Assembly: GCA_964007475.1 (NCBI GenBank)
Contig: OZ023273.1
Coordinates: 62,320,108 to 62,384,107, forward strand
DNA: 64,000 nt
Direction: 5' to 3'
Origin: Hybos culiciformis
Lineage: Eukaryota; Arthropoda; Insecta; Diptera; Hybotidae
Shown: one piece after another, positions 24,736 to 34,028 of the stretch
Layout of the letters: every line of letters starts with the position of its first letter
How positions within the stretch are numbered: position 1 is the stretch's first letter
Position numbers and translations under genes: made by a program
The notes under the pieces: generated by a model
The model's database searches: none
What the model saw: the letters and a program-made list of their open reading frames with translations, nothing else
Told to the model about the DNA's origin: nothing

Positions 24736-25034
24736 GCAATTGAAACAATTTTCTTTTCTATCTATAAATCCCACTAACAAATAATAGAGCTTTCTATAAA
24801 TCATTCTTACCCTAAATTTTCCTATCTATCATCAAACTACACCAGGCAAAACAATTTTTTTATTAAAGGACCTACATAAAAAAAAAATAAATAAAAAAAT
24901 AAAAAAATAAATAAAATCTTATAAAATCTTTCAAAAATTTGTTTTGAAATAATAAAACAAAATACTTCTATTTAAATAAATAAAAACTTAAAAGTAAAGT
25001 TATCATATAAAAATTTTTTTTATATACAAATACA

Positions 25035-27074
25035 ATGTCGAAAAACGTATATCATATAGTCCCAGAACATCTGGAAGTCGTAGAATTAAATTATGAATAT
25101 GATAGGCGTCAGATTTCCTATACAGACCCAAACGCTATGTCCGATTTAACAGAACACCTAATCCGTGAAGCGCATGACCCACAATCTCGTTTACGCTGGA
25201 ACTCGCGAGGTAATACCCCTCGTTCCTCAACTATTATTAATTCCGCTGTAAGCGAAGCAAAGAAAATTATAGAAACAACAATAAAAAGCTTGAAACAACC
25301 TTCAGTAGTGAAGTTATCAATACTAAGAAGCAGGTTATTACACCACAAAAATAGAATATTAGATATAGCAGAATCAGGTGACATAGGCGAACAAGTATTA
25401 AGCAATCTAGTAAATAAAATTGACACCTATCTAGGTCTAATAGATTCTGAACTGAACAAGTTAGGAAAAGATAAAGCTACCTGTTTTGAAGAAGACCTAA
25501 CAAAAACTCAAAACCCAATAATAGGGGAAAGACAAGAACTTCCTTCAGTCCAAGAAGTTCTAGAAATTAGTCCGGAAAAGACTCCAATCAATGAAAAAAC
25601 TACCAAAAAAAATAAAGAACTTACCCCACCCAAACAAACACATCAAATAACAGAAATCATAGGAGGAAACGAATTTCCAATCTTCTCCAGACAAAATCAA
25701 GTAGAAAGCACAATTTTAAATTGGCCTCAACTAGCTCGTCCAAACCCAAATAGAGTAAAAACAAATCTCTATAATAAATACGATTTCCCACCAAAAAACC
25801 AAAATGTAGAAAAAACGAACTTAAATGAAATGAAAGAAATGAAAAAATCAATAGAAAATATAAGTAAAGCAATTTTACCATTAGTGAAAGAACACTTAGC
25901 TAAACAACCAACCCCACCTGAGTGGAGAGGACTTCCACCAACTTTTAATAGATCTAGCATCCCAGAGCCTGATTACGCAAGTTCCCAGTCTTCAATTATA
26001 AGTCAAAGAACAAGATTCTCAAACCCTGAAATCCGAAGACAAACTCCAGAAAACCCAAGAAATAATCCCCCAAGAAATCGAGACAGGCGCAACTCCGTTC
26101 CCAGAAATACAGCTGAACGGCAAGTCAGATATTACGAACCTCGACTATCCAAAGAAATAGACCTGAAAAAGAGATTCGGCTTATTTTTCAATGGGGACGA
26201 AGTTGAAAACTTCGTGAAAGATGTAGACAACCAGCGAATAGACCATAATATTTCGGATAGAGTCCTTATAAATAACTTCCATCAATTACTCGATCCTACT
26301 GTAAAAAAATGGTACTTTGTTTACTTTAGGACCCATAATAAACTAAACACAACTTGGAGAGCACTTAGCGCAGCTCTAATAAATGAATATGCAGATGCTT
26401 TGGACGAAGATCTGAAATTTACAGAACTAATAAATAGAAAACAAAAATTAGGAGAAACATGGCGAGAATTTATTCAAGCCATGATTTCACTTAATCAGAA
26501 ATTAGAAGCTCCATTAAGCGAACAGAGATTAAGTAATAGAATTCGACTAAATACGAGACGCGAATATCGTAAGCCCTTGCAAACAGTCGATATACCTAAT
26601 CTAAACATCCTCAGAGCCAAACTTAGAATGATAGACTCCAATCGTGAATCTAGGCCAACTTACAAGACTTTCTACGACGAAAATCAGTACAGTAAGCCAT
26701 TCAACGACCGGAATAGACATCGCGTCCAAGAAATTCATTACGAGGATGAATACTACTACGATGAAGATCTTGATAATGAATTTTATGAAGTAGACGAGCT
26801 ACAAAATCGCAATAACCCATCCTTTAAACCCAACCAACAAACCAACTTCAAAAAGAGGTATGAAGAGCCCTCAAGACCCAAAACATATCCAAATCCAAGG
26901 CCAGCTACTCCAGAAAGCAAATTACAATGCTGGAATTGCGAAATGGCAGGCCATGGATACATGGACTGCCCAGCCAACTTTAGGCGGATATTCTGCTATA
27001 AATGCGGAATGGCTAATGAGATCTCCCCTACCTGTAAAAATTGTAATAAAACAGTTAGATTCCAGGGAAACTAA
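25035..27074 (+). CDS. gag: Gag polyprotein (errantivirus-like)
   Basis: 679 residues, longer than the roughly 450 usual for errantivirus Gag. Gag assembles the particle and binds the genomic RNA. Residues 60-145 are helical and charged; 330-365 are Pro/Arg/Asn-rich; about 370-535 resemble a Ty3/gypsy capsid (FNGDEVENFVKDV, then WREFIQAMISL). 562-593 are very acidic with many Tyr. The C terminus holds a CCHC zinc knuckle (CWNCEMAGHGYMDC, 632-645) and then a C-x2-C-x9-C-x2-C motif (654-670) in place of a second CCHC; this arrangement is seen in several insect Ty3/gypsy Gags. The start is the first in-frame ATG after the A-rich leader. The stop overlaps the frameshift site. The frame is intact. 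Confidence 0.92.
   Translation: MSKNVYHIVPEHLEVVELNYEYDRRQISYTDPNAMSDLTEHLIREAHDPQSRLRWNSRGNTPRSSTIINSAVSEAKKIIETTIKSLKQPSVVKLSILRSRLLHHKNRILDIAESGDIGEQVLSNLVNKIDTYLGLIDSELNKLGKDKATCFEEDLTKTQNPIIGERQELPSVQEVLEISPEKTPINEKTTKKNKELTPPKQTHQITEIIGGNEFPIFSRQNQVESTILNWPQLARPNPNRVKTNLYNKYDFPPKNQNVEKTNLNEMKEMKKSIENISKAILPLVKEHLAKQPTPPEWRGLPPTFNRSSIPEPDYASSQSSIISQRTRFSNPEIRRQTPENPRNNPPRNRDRRNSVPRNTAERQVRYYEPRLSKEIDLKKRFGLFFNGDEVENFVKDVDNQRIDHNISDRVLINNFHQLLDPTVKKWYFVYFRTHNKLNTTWRALSAALINEYADALDEDLKFTELINRKQKLGETWREFIQAMISLNQKLEAPLSEQRLSNRIRLNTRREYRKPLQTVDIPNLNILRAKLRMIDSNRESRPTYKTFYDENQYSKPFNDRNRHRVQEIHYEDEYYYDEDLDNEFYEVDELQNRNNPSFKPNQQTNFKKRYEEPSRPKTYPNPRPATPESKLQCWNCEMAGHGYMDCPANFRRIFCYKCGMANEISPTCKNCNKTVRFQGN
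27065..27074 (+). promoter_or_regulatory. -1 ribosomal frameshift site at gag stop
   Basis: GGGAAAC at 27065-27071 is a canonical X XXY YYZ heptamer in the correct phase: the gag codons are GGA AAC, and the next codon is the TAA stop. Slippage by -1 enters a frame that is open for about 46 codons, to the TAA at 27203-27205. Gag-to-Pol shifting by -1 is the rule in errantiviruses. Any downstream pseudoknot was not worked out. Confidence 0.8.
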
Positions 27075-27173
27075 CTCAAGAATCTGTAGACAGGCCAACT
27101 ACAGATTACAACCCAGGCCAAATAAATTTATTCCCTATAGAAAATAATAGAAATAATTTTAATATAATAAATA

Positions 27174-27208
27174 ATAATCCTAATACTATAATCCTAATAC
27201 TATAATGA
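27174..27208 (+). other. Frame interruption between -1 frame and pol frame
   Basis: A 14-base unit, CCTAATACTATAAT, is present twice in tandem at about 27179-27206. The frame entered by -1 shifting stops at TAA 27203-27205, followed at once by TGA. The protease/pol frame is open only from 27198, after a TAA at 27195-27197. The two open frames overlap by only a few bases, so an indel at this repeat is the simplest cause. An assembly error or a second recoding event is also possible. Confidence 0.65.
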
Positions 27209-27383
27209 AGTTGAAGGTACCCCTATAAAAATTTTAGAAAGACCTAAAAATATAGAAATAGAAACCAAACCAAAAAAGCATTGGCCTCCATACCACATAA
27301 GAAAAAAAGCCTACGACAAAAAACGGGCGGAAATAGTAACCTATAAAAATATTAGCGAGGTTAGATATAATATAAATAAAATA

Positions 27384-30300
27384 ATGAGATCAAAAAAGAA
27401 AAAAAAGAGTTCTTTACGAAAGAAAAACTTTTATAAACAAGTAAAAATCGATAAAAACAGAATATTATCTTCAGTTATTAAAATCCCACACGATAACCGA
27501 CCTTATGTTAGAATTCAATTAGGGAAAGCAACCCTTGAGGGATTATTAGACTCAGGTGCTTCTATATCTTGCCTAGGAAAAACCACGAGATGGATATCAG
27601 AAAATACAAATTATAAAGTACATAAAATTTCCGACTCTGTTATAACAGCGGCCGGTAATAAAACCGAAATTATAGGTTACATGCTAGTACCCATCACTTT
27701 CAATAATATTACAAGAACTCTAAAAATACACATAGTACCAAATTTATCTCAAGATCTTTACCTTGGGGTAAATTTTTGGACACAATTTCAATTAGCTCCC
27801 CAAATTTTTAATTTAGTTTCCGAAATATCACAAACCGATCCCAAAGTTCATGATTTAAACAATAAAGAACAATTAGAGCTAGATCGTATCAAAATCATGT
27901 TTCCCTCATATGCTGTAGAAGGATTAGGGTGTACCCATTTTGAAGAACATATAATAGACACAGGGGAAAATGTACCAGTAAAGCAAAAGCATTACCCAAT
28001 CTCCCCTGCAATCCAAAAATTAATGTATTCCGAAGTAGACCGAATGTTAGAAATGGGTGTTATAGAGGAAAGTAACAGTGCTTGGACTTCCCCAGTAGTA
28101 CTTGTAAGAAAACCTGGAAAAAACCGTCTTTGCCTAGATTCAAGAAAAGTTAATGAATTGACCAAAAAAGACGCGTACCCCTTACCAAATATCCAGGGTC
28201 TTCTCGCGAGAATAGACAAAACGAAGTATATTAGTAGTATAGATCTAAAAGATGCTTTCTGGCAAATACCCCTAGAAAAATGTTCGCGTGAAAAGACCAC
28301 TTTTGCAATACCCGGAAGACCTCTCTATCAGTATACTAGAATGCCGTTCGGACTTTGCAACGCCGCGCAAAGAATGTGTCGACTTATGGATAAGGTTATT
28401 CCCCAACATCTAAAAGAAGAAGTTAAAGTCTATTTAGATGATTTAATGATCGCTACGGAAACCAAGGAGCGACATTTCCAACTTCTGAAAGAAGTAGCCT
28501 CCGCTTTAAGAAAAGCGAATCTTACCATTAATGTCGAGAAATCCAAGTTTTTCATGAAAGAAATAAAATACTTGGGATACTTAATAGGCGCGGATGGCAC
28601 AAAACCTGACCCAGGGAAAATAACAGCAATATCCGAATACCCTGAACCAAAAACACCAAAACAGACTAGACGTTTTCTTGGAATGACGGGATGGTTTCAA
28701 CGCCTCATTAAAAATTATTCTACAATAGTCTCTCCCATAACCGATTGTCTTAAAACCAAAAACAACAATAATAATAAATTCGTTTTTACAAATCAAGCAA
28801 GAGAAGCTTTTAAAAAAATTAAAGAGATACTTGTTTCAGAACCAGTTTTAGCTCCCCCAGATTACAAAAAACAATTCTTTATACAAACTGATGCCAGCAA
28901 ATCCGGTATCGGGGCTGTGCTCTTTCAATATGACTCCGAGGAAAATGAACACCCTGTAGCTTTTATGTCAAAAAAATTCAATGACACCCAAAGCCGGTGG
29001 GCAGCCACAGAGCAAGAGTGCTACGCAGTGGTTGAAGCAATAAAAAAATTTAGAATGTACGTGGAGGGAACTAAATTTACGGTCCTAACAGATTGCGCAT
29101 CCCTTCAGTGGTTAAGAACATGTAAAGACCACCACGGTAAGCTATTCAGATGGTCTCTAAAACTCCAAGCCTTTGAGTTCGACGTACAACACCGATCAGG
29201 CAAAAAGAACGTTGTAGCCGACACTCTTTCGCGCTCATTTGGCTTAGAAGAAATATCAGTACGGTGCCCAGATTTAAATTTAAATTCTGAATCATTTGAG
29301 TCTGAAAGCTACAAGGAGATTCGAGAAGCTATCGAAGATAACATTGATAGACTTCCTGATCTCAAAGTAGTAGATAATAAGGTTTTCAAAAGAGTTGATT
29401 TTAGACAAAACGAAACCACTTCAGAATTCAACCTCTGGCGACTTTGGATTCCGGATGAACTTGTAAACGAAGTAATAAAGAACAATCACGACCCTCCCCA
29501 TTCAGCTCACGGCGGGTTAGGAAAAACTCTTTACAAATTAAGAACAAAATATTTCTGGCCCCGCATGTTCACAGATGTAAAAAAATACATATCCAACTGT
29601 ACGATTTGCAAAGAAACTAAACCCTCAAATCAGATACTGAGACCACCCATGGGAAACAAACCCATCCCCGAAAGACCCTTTCAAAATTTATATATAGACT
29701 TTTTAGGCCCTTATCCAAAATCCAAGTCCGGAAACACCTTTATCTTCATAATATTAGATTCATTCTCAAAATATGTAATTATAAGACCGTTACGTAAAGC
29801 GACTTCAGCAAACGCAATTAAAGTGCTCGAAGAAGCTTTCAATTTATTTGGTTGTCCTGAACAAATCTTAAGTGATAATGGTACCCAACTTACTTCTAAA
29901 GAATTTAAATCCTACTTAAAAAATTATGGAATCGAACACAAACTAACGGCTTTCTATTCCCCGCAAGCAAACGCGAGCGAGCGAGTTAATGGCTCAATTC
30001 TTAACGCGATACGAGCTTACGTCGATGATCAGCAAACCAACTGGGACGGTGATCTTGAAAGCATAAGTACAGCCCTCCGTGCCACAGTACATGAAGCCAC
30101 TGGCATGTCTCCGTACTATATCCTTTTTGGTCAACATATGATAACTCACGGTAGCTCCTTCAAATTACTAAAAAAATTACATATGTTAGAAGGAGAAGAC
30201 GTAGAAATATTACCTCCCCCAGGTTCGTTTCAAATAATTAAGGAAATCGTAAAGCGTAATCTAGAAAAAGCTAAAGAAAAAGGAAGAAGGCTTTACAATA

Positions 30301-30515
30301 GGAAATGTAAGAACATCAAGTATAAGATAGGACAAACAGTATATAGGCGAAACTTTGCTCAGAGCGACTTTGGCAAACATTTCAACGCTAAATTAGGAAA
30401 AAAATTCATTCCTTGTACAGTACTTAAAATAATCGGTAACAGTATTTATGAAGTAAAAGATCTAATAGGCAAAAATACAATAGGACGCTATCACGCGAAA
30501 GACATCAAAACATAA
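27384..30515 (+). CDS. pol: Pol polyprotein: protease, RT, RNase H, integrase
   Basis: 1043 residues from the first ATG; the frame is open from 27198, and in life Pol should be reached from gag. Protease: LLDSGAS with Asp56. Reverse transcriptase about 205-400: Asp287 in SSIDLKDAFW, and YLDDL at 350-354 with Asp352/353. RNase H about 495-615: Asp503 (QTDASKSG), Glu543/545 (TEQE), Asp570 and Asp613. Integrase: zinc-binding histidines at 702-709 with CTIC at 739-742; catalytic Asp772, Asp831 (SDNGTQ) and Glu866 (NASERVNG) with 34 residues between the last two; then a basic C-terminal module at about 975-1026. All catalytic residues are present. The frame is uninterrupted. The connection to gag is disturbed upstream. 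Confidence 0.93.
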   Translation: MRSKKKKKSSLRKKNFYKQVKIDKNRILSSVIKIPHDNRPYVRIQLGKATLEGLLDSGASISCLGKTTRWISENTNYKVHKISDSVITAAGNKTEIIGYMLVPITFNNITRTLKIHIVPNLSQDLYLGVNFWTQFQLAPQIFNLVSEISQTDPKVHDLNNKEQLELDRIKIMFPSYAVEGLGCTHFEEHIIDTGENVPVKQKHYPISPAIQKLMYSEVDRMLEMGVIEESNSAWTSPVVLVRKPGKNRLCLDSRKVNELTKKDAYPLPNIQGLLARIDKTKYISSIDLKDAFWQIPLEKCSREKTTFAIPGRPLYQYTRMPFGLCNAAQRMCRLMDKVIPQHLKEEVKVYLDDLMIATETKERHFQLLKEVASALRKANLTINVEKSKFFMKEIKYLGYLIGADGTKPDPGKITAISEYPEPKTPKQTRRFLGMTGWFQRLIKNYSTIVSPITDCLKTKNNNNNKFVFTNQAREAFKKIKEILVSEPVLAPPDYKKQFFIQTDASKSGIGAVLFQYDSEENEHPVAFMSKKFNDTQSRWAATEQECYAVVEAIKKFRMYVEGTKFTVLTDCASLQWLRTCKDHHGKLFRWSLKLQAFEFDVQHRSGKKNVVADTLSRSFGLEEISVRCPDLNLNSESFESESYKEIREAIEDNIDRLPDLKVVDNKVFKRVDFRQNETTSEFNLWRLWIPDELVNEVIKNNHDPPHSAHGGLGKTLYKLRTKYFWPRMFTDVKKYISNCTICKETKPSNQILRPPMGNKPIPERPFQNLYIDFLGPYPKSKSGNTFIFIILDSFSKYVIIRPLRKATSANAIKVLEEAFNLFGCPEQILSDNGTQLTSKEFKSYLKNYGIEHKLTAFYSPQANASERVNGSILNAIRAYVDDQQTNWDGDLESISTALRATVHEATGMSPYYILFGQHMITHGSSFKLLKKLHMLEGEDVEILPPPGSFQIIKEIVKRNLEKAKEKGRRLYNRKCKNIKYKIGQTVYRRNFAQSDFGKHFNAKLGKKFIPCTVLKIIGNSIYEVKDLIGKNTIGRYHAKDIKT

Positions 30516-30772
30516 TAGGAATTCTGAAGTTTATCATACGTTTAAACTGAGTGACTATTTTTAAAATTTAAAGTTTTTTTTTTATGATAACTTGAACTTT
30601 CGAGAAAGTAATATCCGTTTAATTAATTTTTGAATTTTTTTATTATTTCAGTAATTCTGAACCTACAAAAAAAAAAAAGCACAATTAAAGAAATAAACAA
30701 ATAAACATTGTAAAAAAAAAAAAAAGAAAAAAAAAGTAAGTTCCAAAACATTGGAAAAGCAATTTTATTAAA
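30516..30772 (+). promoter_or_regulatory. Post-pol spacer with acceptor and donor signals
   Basis: TTTTTTTATTATTTCAG ends at 30651, a strong splice acceptor. 84 bases later AAA|GTAAGT at 30736 is a strong donor. They could bound a small non-coding exon (30652-30735) of a multiply spliced env mRNA. Skipping that donor would leave the small ORF at 30773 as the first ORF. The rest is A-rich. Confidence 0.4.
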
Positions 30773-31078
30773 ATGAGTTACAATTATCGTGCTAGATTCA
30801 GTGTGGGCCACAGAATTATATGTAATTTCCACACCAGATCAGTACGAGAATACGCTAACGAAATGCTAAAACTTTTAGATGAATTAAATACAATTATTGA
30901 AAATGAGCAAATTGAAACCAACCTAGAAAAAATGAGAAAAAGCACAGAACTTCTAGTCTTGCAAACTTTCCAATTCAATTTGAAAAATAGAATTTCAAAA
31001 TTAGTAATCGCCAAAAATCCTGAAACACTCATGGAAGCCATTAACTTAGCTTTAGAATTTGAAGAAGAACCATTTTAA
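30773..31078 (+). CDS. Small capsid-like accessory ORF
   Basis: 101 residues, ATG in an A-rich context (AAAATGA), between pol and env. The second half reads LQTFQFNLKNRISKLVIAKN followed by PETLMEAINLALEFEEE. This is the pattern of the C-terminal half of Ty3/gypsy capsids, where a glycine-poor LxTFxxxLxxxI motif precedes a conserved NPxTLxEAIxLAxE motif. The proviral Gag itself does not show this motif clearly, so the ORF looks like a captured or duplicated piece of a related gag rather than a recent copy of its own. The acceptor at 30651 could bring it to the 5' end of a spliced mRNA. The family assignment is by eye. The frame is intact with normal coding composition, so chance is unlikely. 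Confidence 0.65.
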   Translation: MSYNYRARFSVGHRIICNFHTRSVREYANEMLKLLDELNTIIENEQIETNLEKMRKSTELLVLQTFQFNLKNRISKLVIAKNPETLMEAINLALEFEEEPF

Positions 31079-31165
31079 TAGAAATGCTTTACCAACAAAA
31101 AAAATATAAATAAAAAAAAAAAAAAAAAAAAAAATTTTTTTTTAAAACATATATAGATGTATACC

Positions 31166-31206
<41 letters not shown>

Positions 31207-31541
31207 AAAAATGTACAATTTAGTAATCTTTTATTCTTTTTATTTCTTTCAGAAAATTGTAACAAAATCAAAAAAAAAAAAAAAATTAATAAAAATAAAA
31301 TAAAATAAAATTTTATATTAGTTAGATATTATTGTAATTAGAAACTAAACTTAGAACATATAAAATTGGAACTTATTATAAAAGAACAAATACGTTTTTG
31401 TTAAAAATATAAAAAAAAAACCTTTTGTTAAAAATTTCAAAAAATACAAAAAAAAAAAAATAATAAATAACACATACTTAGACAAACACACATACACACA
31501 TCTTAACACAACATAAACAATTTTTTTTTCTTCTATATATT
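31079..31541 (+). promoter_or_regulatory. A-rich spacer with env splice acceptor
   Basis: Two long A runs (about 31108-31131 and 31172-31204) and a T run can pair with each other. TTATTCTTTTTATTTCTTTCAG, ending at 31252, is the best acceptor in the 3' half of the provirus and lies about 290 bases before the env ATG. No ORF is present. Confidence 0.5.
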
Positions 31542-33854
31542 ATGTGTAAAGACTTATTAAGCTGCATCGGGATATCTATGTCCTGGATGACCCAGCCAAT
31601 AACTTTCTTTTTATATTTAACGGGATCTATAATTGCACTTTTCCTTCTTTTATTTTTACTTCTTGCTTTCTGTCAAATAAGAAATTACTGTATGTTTAGG
31701 CGAGTGTTGTTATTGTCCGCTCTGACTCAAAATGTACAGTCTAGCGTTGTAATTATTCAAAACATATACAGACCTGTTTATGACCAAACTGAACTAAACA
31801 TTTACCCATTATACGAGAAAAAGATAGAAGATTACGCGACAAAAATTTTAAACTATAGTGATACTTACCCCATATTTGGCAAACCCCTCACAGATATTAA
31901 CTTAATCCACAATTGCAAAGATGGTATCTTAGTCCCTCCAATCCTGACAGCTAATGTCACCACTATTCCAATTAATAATGACAAAATCAACCCCCTAAGT
32001 TTAATCTCTCCTTTAGTAAGCATAAAAATATACGTAAAGAAATATGAGATAAAACTCACCCCCAATGAAAAATTAAATATTAAAATGCTTGAGTCTATCT
32101 ATCCGGAAACAAAACAATGGTCTATTCAGCCAATTCTTTCTAAAGAAATGAATTTAGAATGGTTTTGCGAAGAGCCAAAAATTGAAATTTTGATAGAAAA
32201 CTTCAAAATAATTGAAAAATTTGAAAACCTACCACTAATAGGTATGGTCAATTCTGTAGAATTTAAAGAAAAATTTAAAAATTGCGAAACCTCTCTGTGT
32301 GAAGTTGGACTGAAAAATCTTCTAGACCCTTACAAAAATTTAAGACGACGTCCTCGCAAATTTAAACGGGAAGCCGAAGAGCCAAGTAGTTGCACTTCTT
32401 TTAGTATTTTGGGAAAATGGGGAATCAACTTCAACAATTGCAACATTAATTTAGATTTGTTTAAAAATGACTTAGAGAATACTAGACACGAACTAAATTA
32501 CTACGAAACAATTTTGAAAAATCAAACTGAAATAACAAACGAATTATTTCAAAACACGGAAAAAATAATAATTAGACTAAACTACCAACAAGAACAATTA
32601 GAAAAACATCTCCATAGTCAATACCTATCAACTCAACATACAATCCAAGTTATAAAACTAATTGCCGATATTAAAACTTGGAAGTTAGATCAGAAAAGTC
32701 AGGTCAGAAACATTATTTCCCATACACAATCTATGTCTTTAGAATTATTACAATCCCTGAAACAATCCTTATCTCTACACCAATGGGTAGGGAAGTGCAT
32801 CGCAACACAAGATTGCGTTGAAATCCATAAATTTCTCAGTAGCAAAATAATCTACTGGAACGACTTACTAGCCCACAACTTTAATCCCCATCCAACCCTT
32901 ATGTACCATCAATCCATCCCTTTCTTTATATTTACAACTCCAACCGAAGTACAGTGGAAATACCTTCCCACATTAATCCTCCCCTCATTACAAATTAATG
33001 CTGGCTGTCACTCCCTAGAAAATTCTCTCTTTCTCTGCGAGAAATGTTATAAACAAAACTTCAAGTTCCTCACTTTGAACCTTAATAATACAAATAAACA
33101 TATAGAACCTAATAGAAATATTTCAGTTTTAATAAATAATATTGGGTTAATGGAAAAATGTATATCTGAGCAAGGCAATACCAACGTTAGCCTAAAAATT
33201 AGGGATCAATGTTTAATCTTAAACTCGCAAGGACTACAAATTACAGATAGTACATTATGTCAAAAAATTGGAACAATTGAGTCAGACCAAATCCTAACTC
33301 AATATCATTCTCAAGACATTCCTAGTATATTTTCGTTTCAAAACCATTCACTCGATATGCTGATTAATTACAGCATAAATGGAAAATTTAAATTTCTGCA
33401 AAATAATGTCACATATCATAAGCTAGTCAGCTCCCTAACTAACAAAGCAACCCAATTAAGTGACCTTTCTCAAAACTTCAAAACTCACATCATAGCAGTA
33501 CATAATACAAATATGTTTCTCAACACATTCAATTTGTTATTACTGACATCCTTTATTGTCACCCAAATATTGACCCTCAATTGGGAAAAGATAAAGAATA
33601 AAATAAGACCTAGACAAGTCCCCCAACAAACTTCAGACACAATACAATATTCCCAAAACAACACAAAAAAAGGCTATCTTCTAATTTTCCAAGGTAGAGA
33701 AGACAATACCGACAAAACAAAATTGTACAAAATTGATAGTCAGAGTGGAAATAATTACCTCCTCCAAAACAATGTCCTTATAATTCAGAACGAAACCAAT
33801 AAGTCACTTCGACGATTTTCACAAGTGACAAACTTCAATAAAGTGGATGCTTAA
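31542..33854 (+). CDS. env: Envelope glycoprotein (Env-like)
   Basis: 770 residues, much longer than most errantivirus Envs (about 500). Residues 20-44 are strongly hydrophobic, a signal anchor set in from the N terminus. A basic cluster RRRPRKFKR at 268-276 followed by EAEE looks like a furin-type cleavage site, splitting the protein into surface and transmembrane parts. A likely coiled coil covers about 303-410. Many N-x-S/T sites and paired cysteines lie in both parts. A second membrane segment at about 658-680 is followed by a 90-residue basic/polar tail. Directly after the basic site there is no obvious fusion peptide of the baculovirus-F type, so the structural class of this Env is unclear. 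The frame is intact. Position after pol and an upstream splice acceptor support the call. Confidence 0.8.
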   Translation: MCKDLLSCIGISMSWMTQPITFFLYLTGSIIALFLLLFLLLAFCQIRNYCMFRRVLLLSALTQNVQSSVVIIQNIYRPVYDQTELNIYPLYEKKIEDYATKILNYSDTYPIFGKPLTDINLIHNCKDGILVPPILTANVTTIPINNDKINPLSLISPLVSIKIYVKKYEIKLTPNEKLNIKMLESIYPETKQWSIQPILSKEMNLEWFCEEPKIEILIENFKIIEKFENLPLIGMVNSVEFKEKFKNCETSLCEVGLKNLLDPYKNLRRRPRKFKREAEEPSSCTSFSILGKWGINFNNCNINLDLFKNDLENTRHELNYYETILKNQTEITNELFQNTEKIIIRLNYQQEQLEKHLHSQYLSTQHTIQVIKLIADIKTWKLDQKSQVRNIISHTQSMSLELLQSLKQSLSLHQWVGKCIATQDCVEIHKFLSSKIIYWNDLLAHNFNPHPTLMYHQSIPFFIFTTPTEVQWKYLPTLILPSLQINAGCHSLENSLFLCEKCYKQNFKFLTLNLNNTNKHIEPNRNISVLINNIGLMEKCISEQGNTNVSLKIRDQCLILNSQGLQITDSTLCQKIGTIESDQILTQYHSQDIPSIFSFQNHSLDMLINYSINGKFKFLQNNVTYHKLVSSLTNKATQLSDLSQNFKTHIIAVHNTNMFLNTFNLLLLTSFIVTQILTLNWEKIKNKIRPRQVPQQTSDTIQYSQNNTKKGYLLIFQGREDNTDKTKLYKIDSQSGNNYLLQNNVLIIQNETNKSLRRFSQVTNFNKVDA

Positions 33855-34028
33855 AAAAAAAAAAAAATTTTTTTTTTAGCTTACAATCTAATTTTTCAAA
33901 TATAAATTATCCTGTAGATAAAATTTTCATAACTAAGGTGCTATTTTCTATCTTTTCTAACTTTTGCATGGGGTACAAATTTTCAAAATAAAGCAACAAT
34001 AATAACGCTATTCATTTCAATTTTACAG
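33855..34028 (+). promoter_or_regulatory. Spacer with splice acceptor abutting the fifth ORF
   Basis: After an A run and a T run the spacer ends TTTCAATTTTACAG at 34028. The next base is the A of the ATG of the fifth ORF, so a message spliced here would begin its exon with the start codon. Confidence 0.5.
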
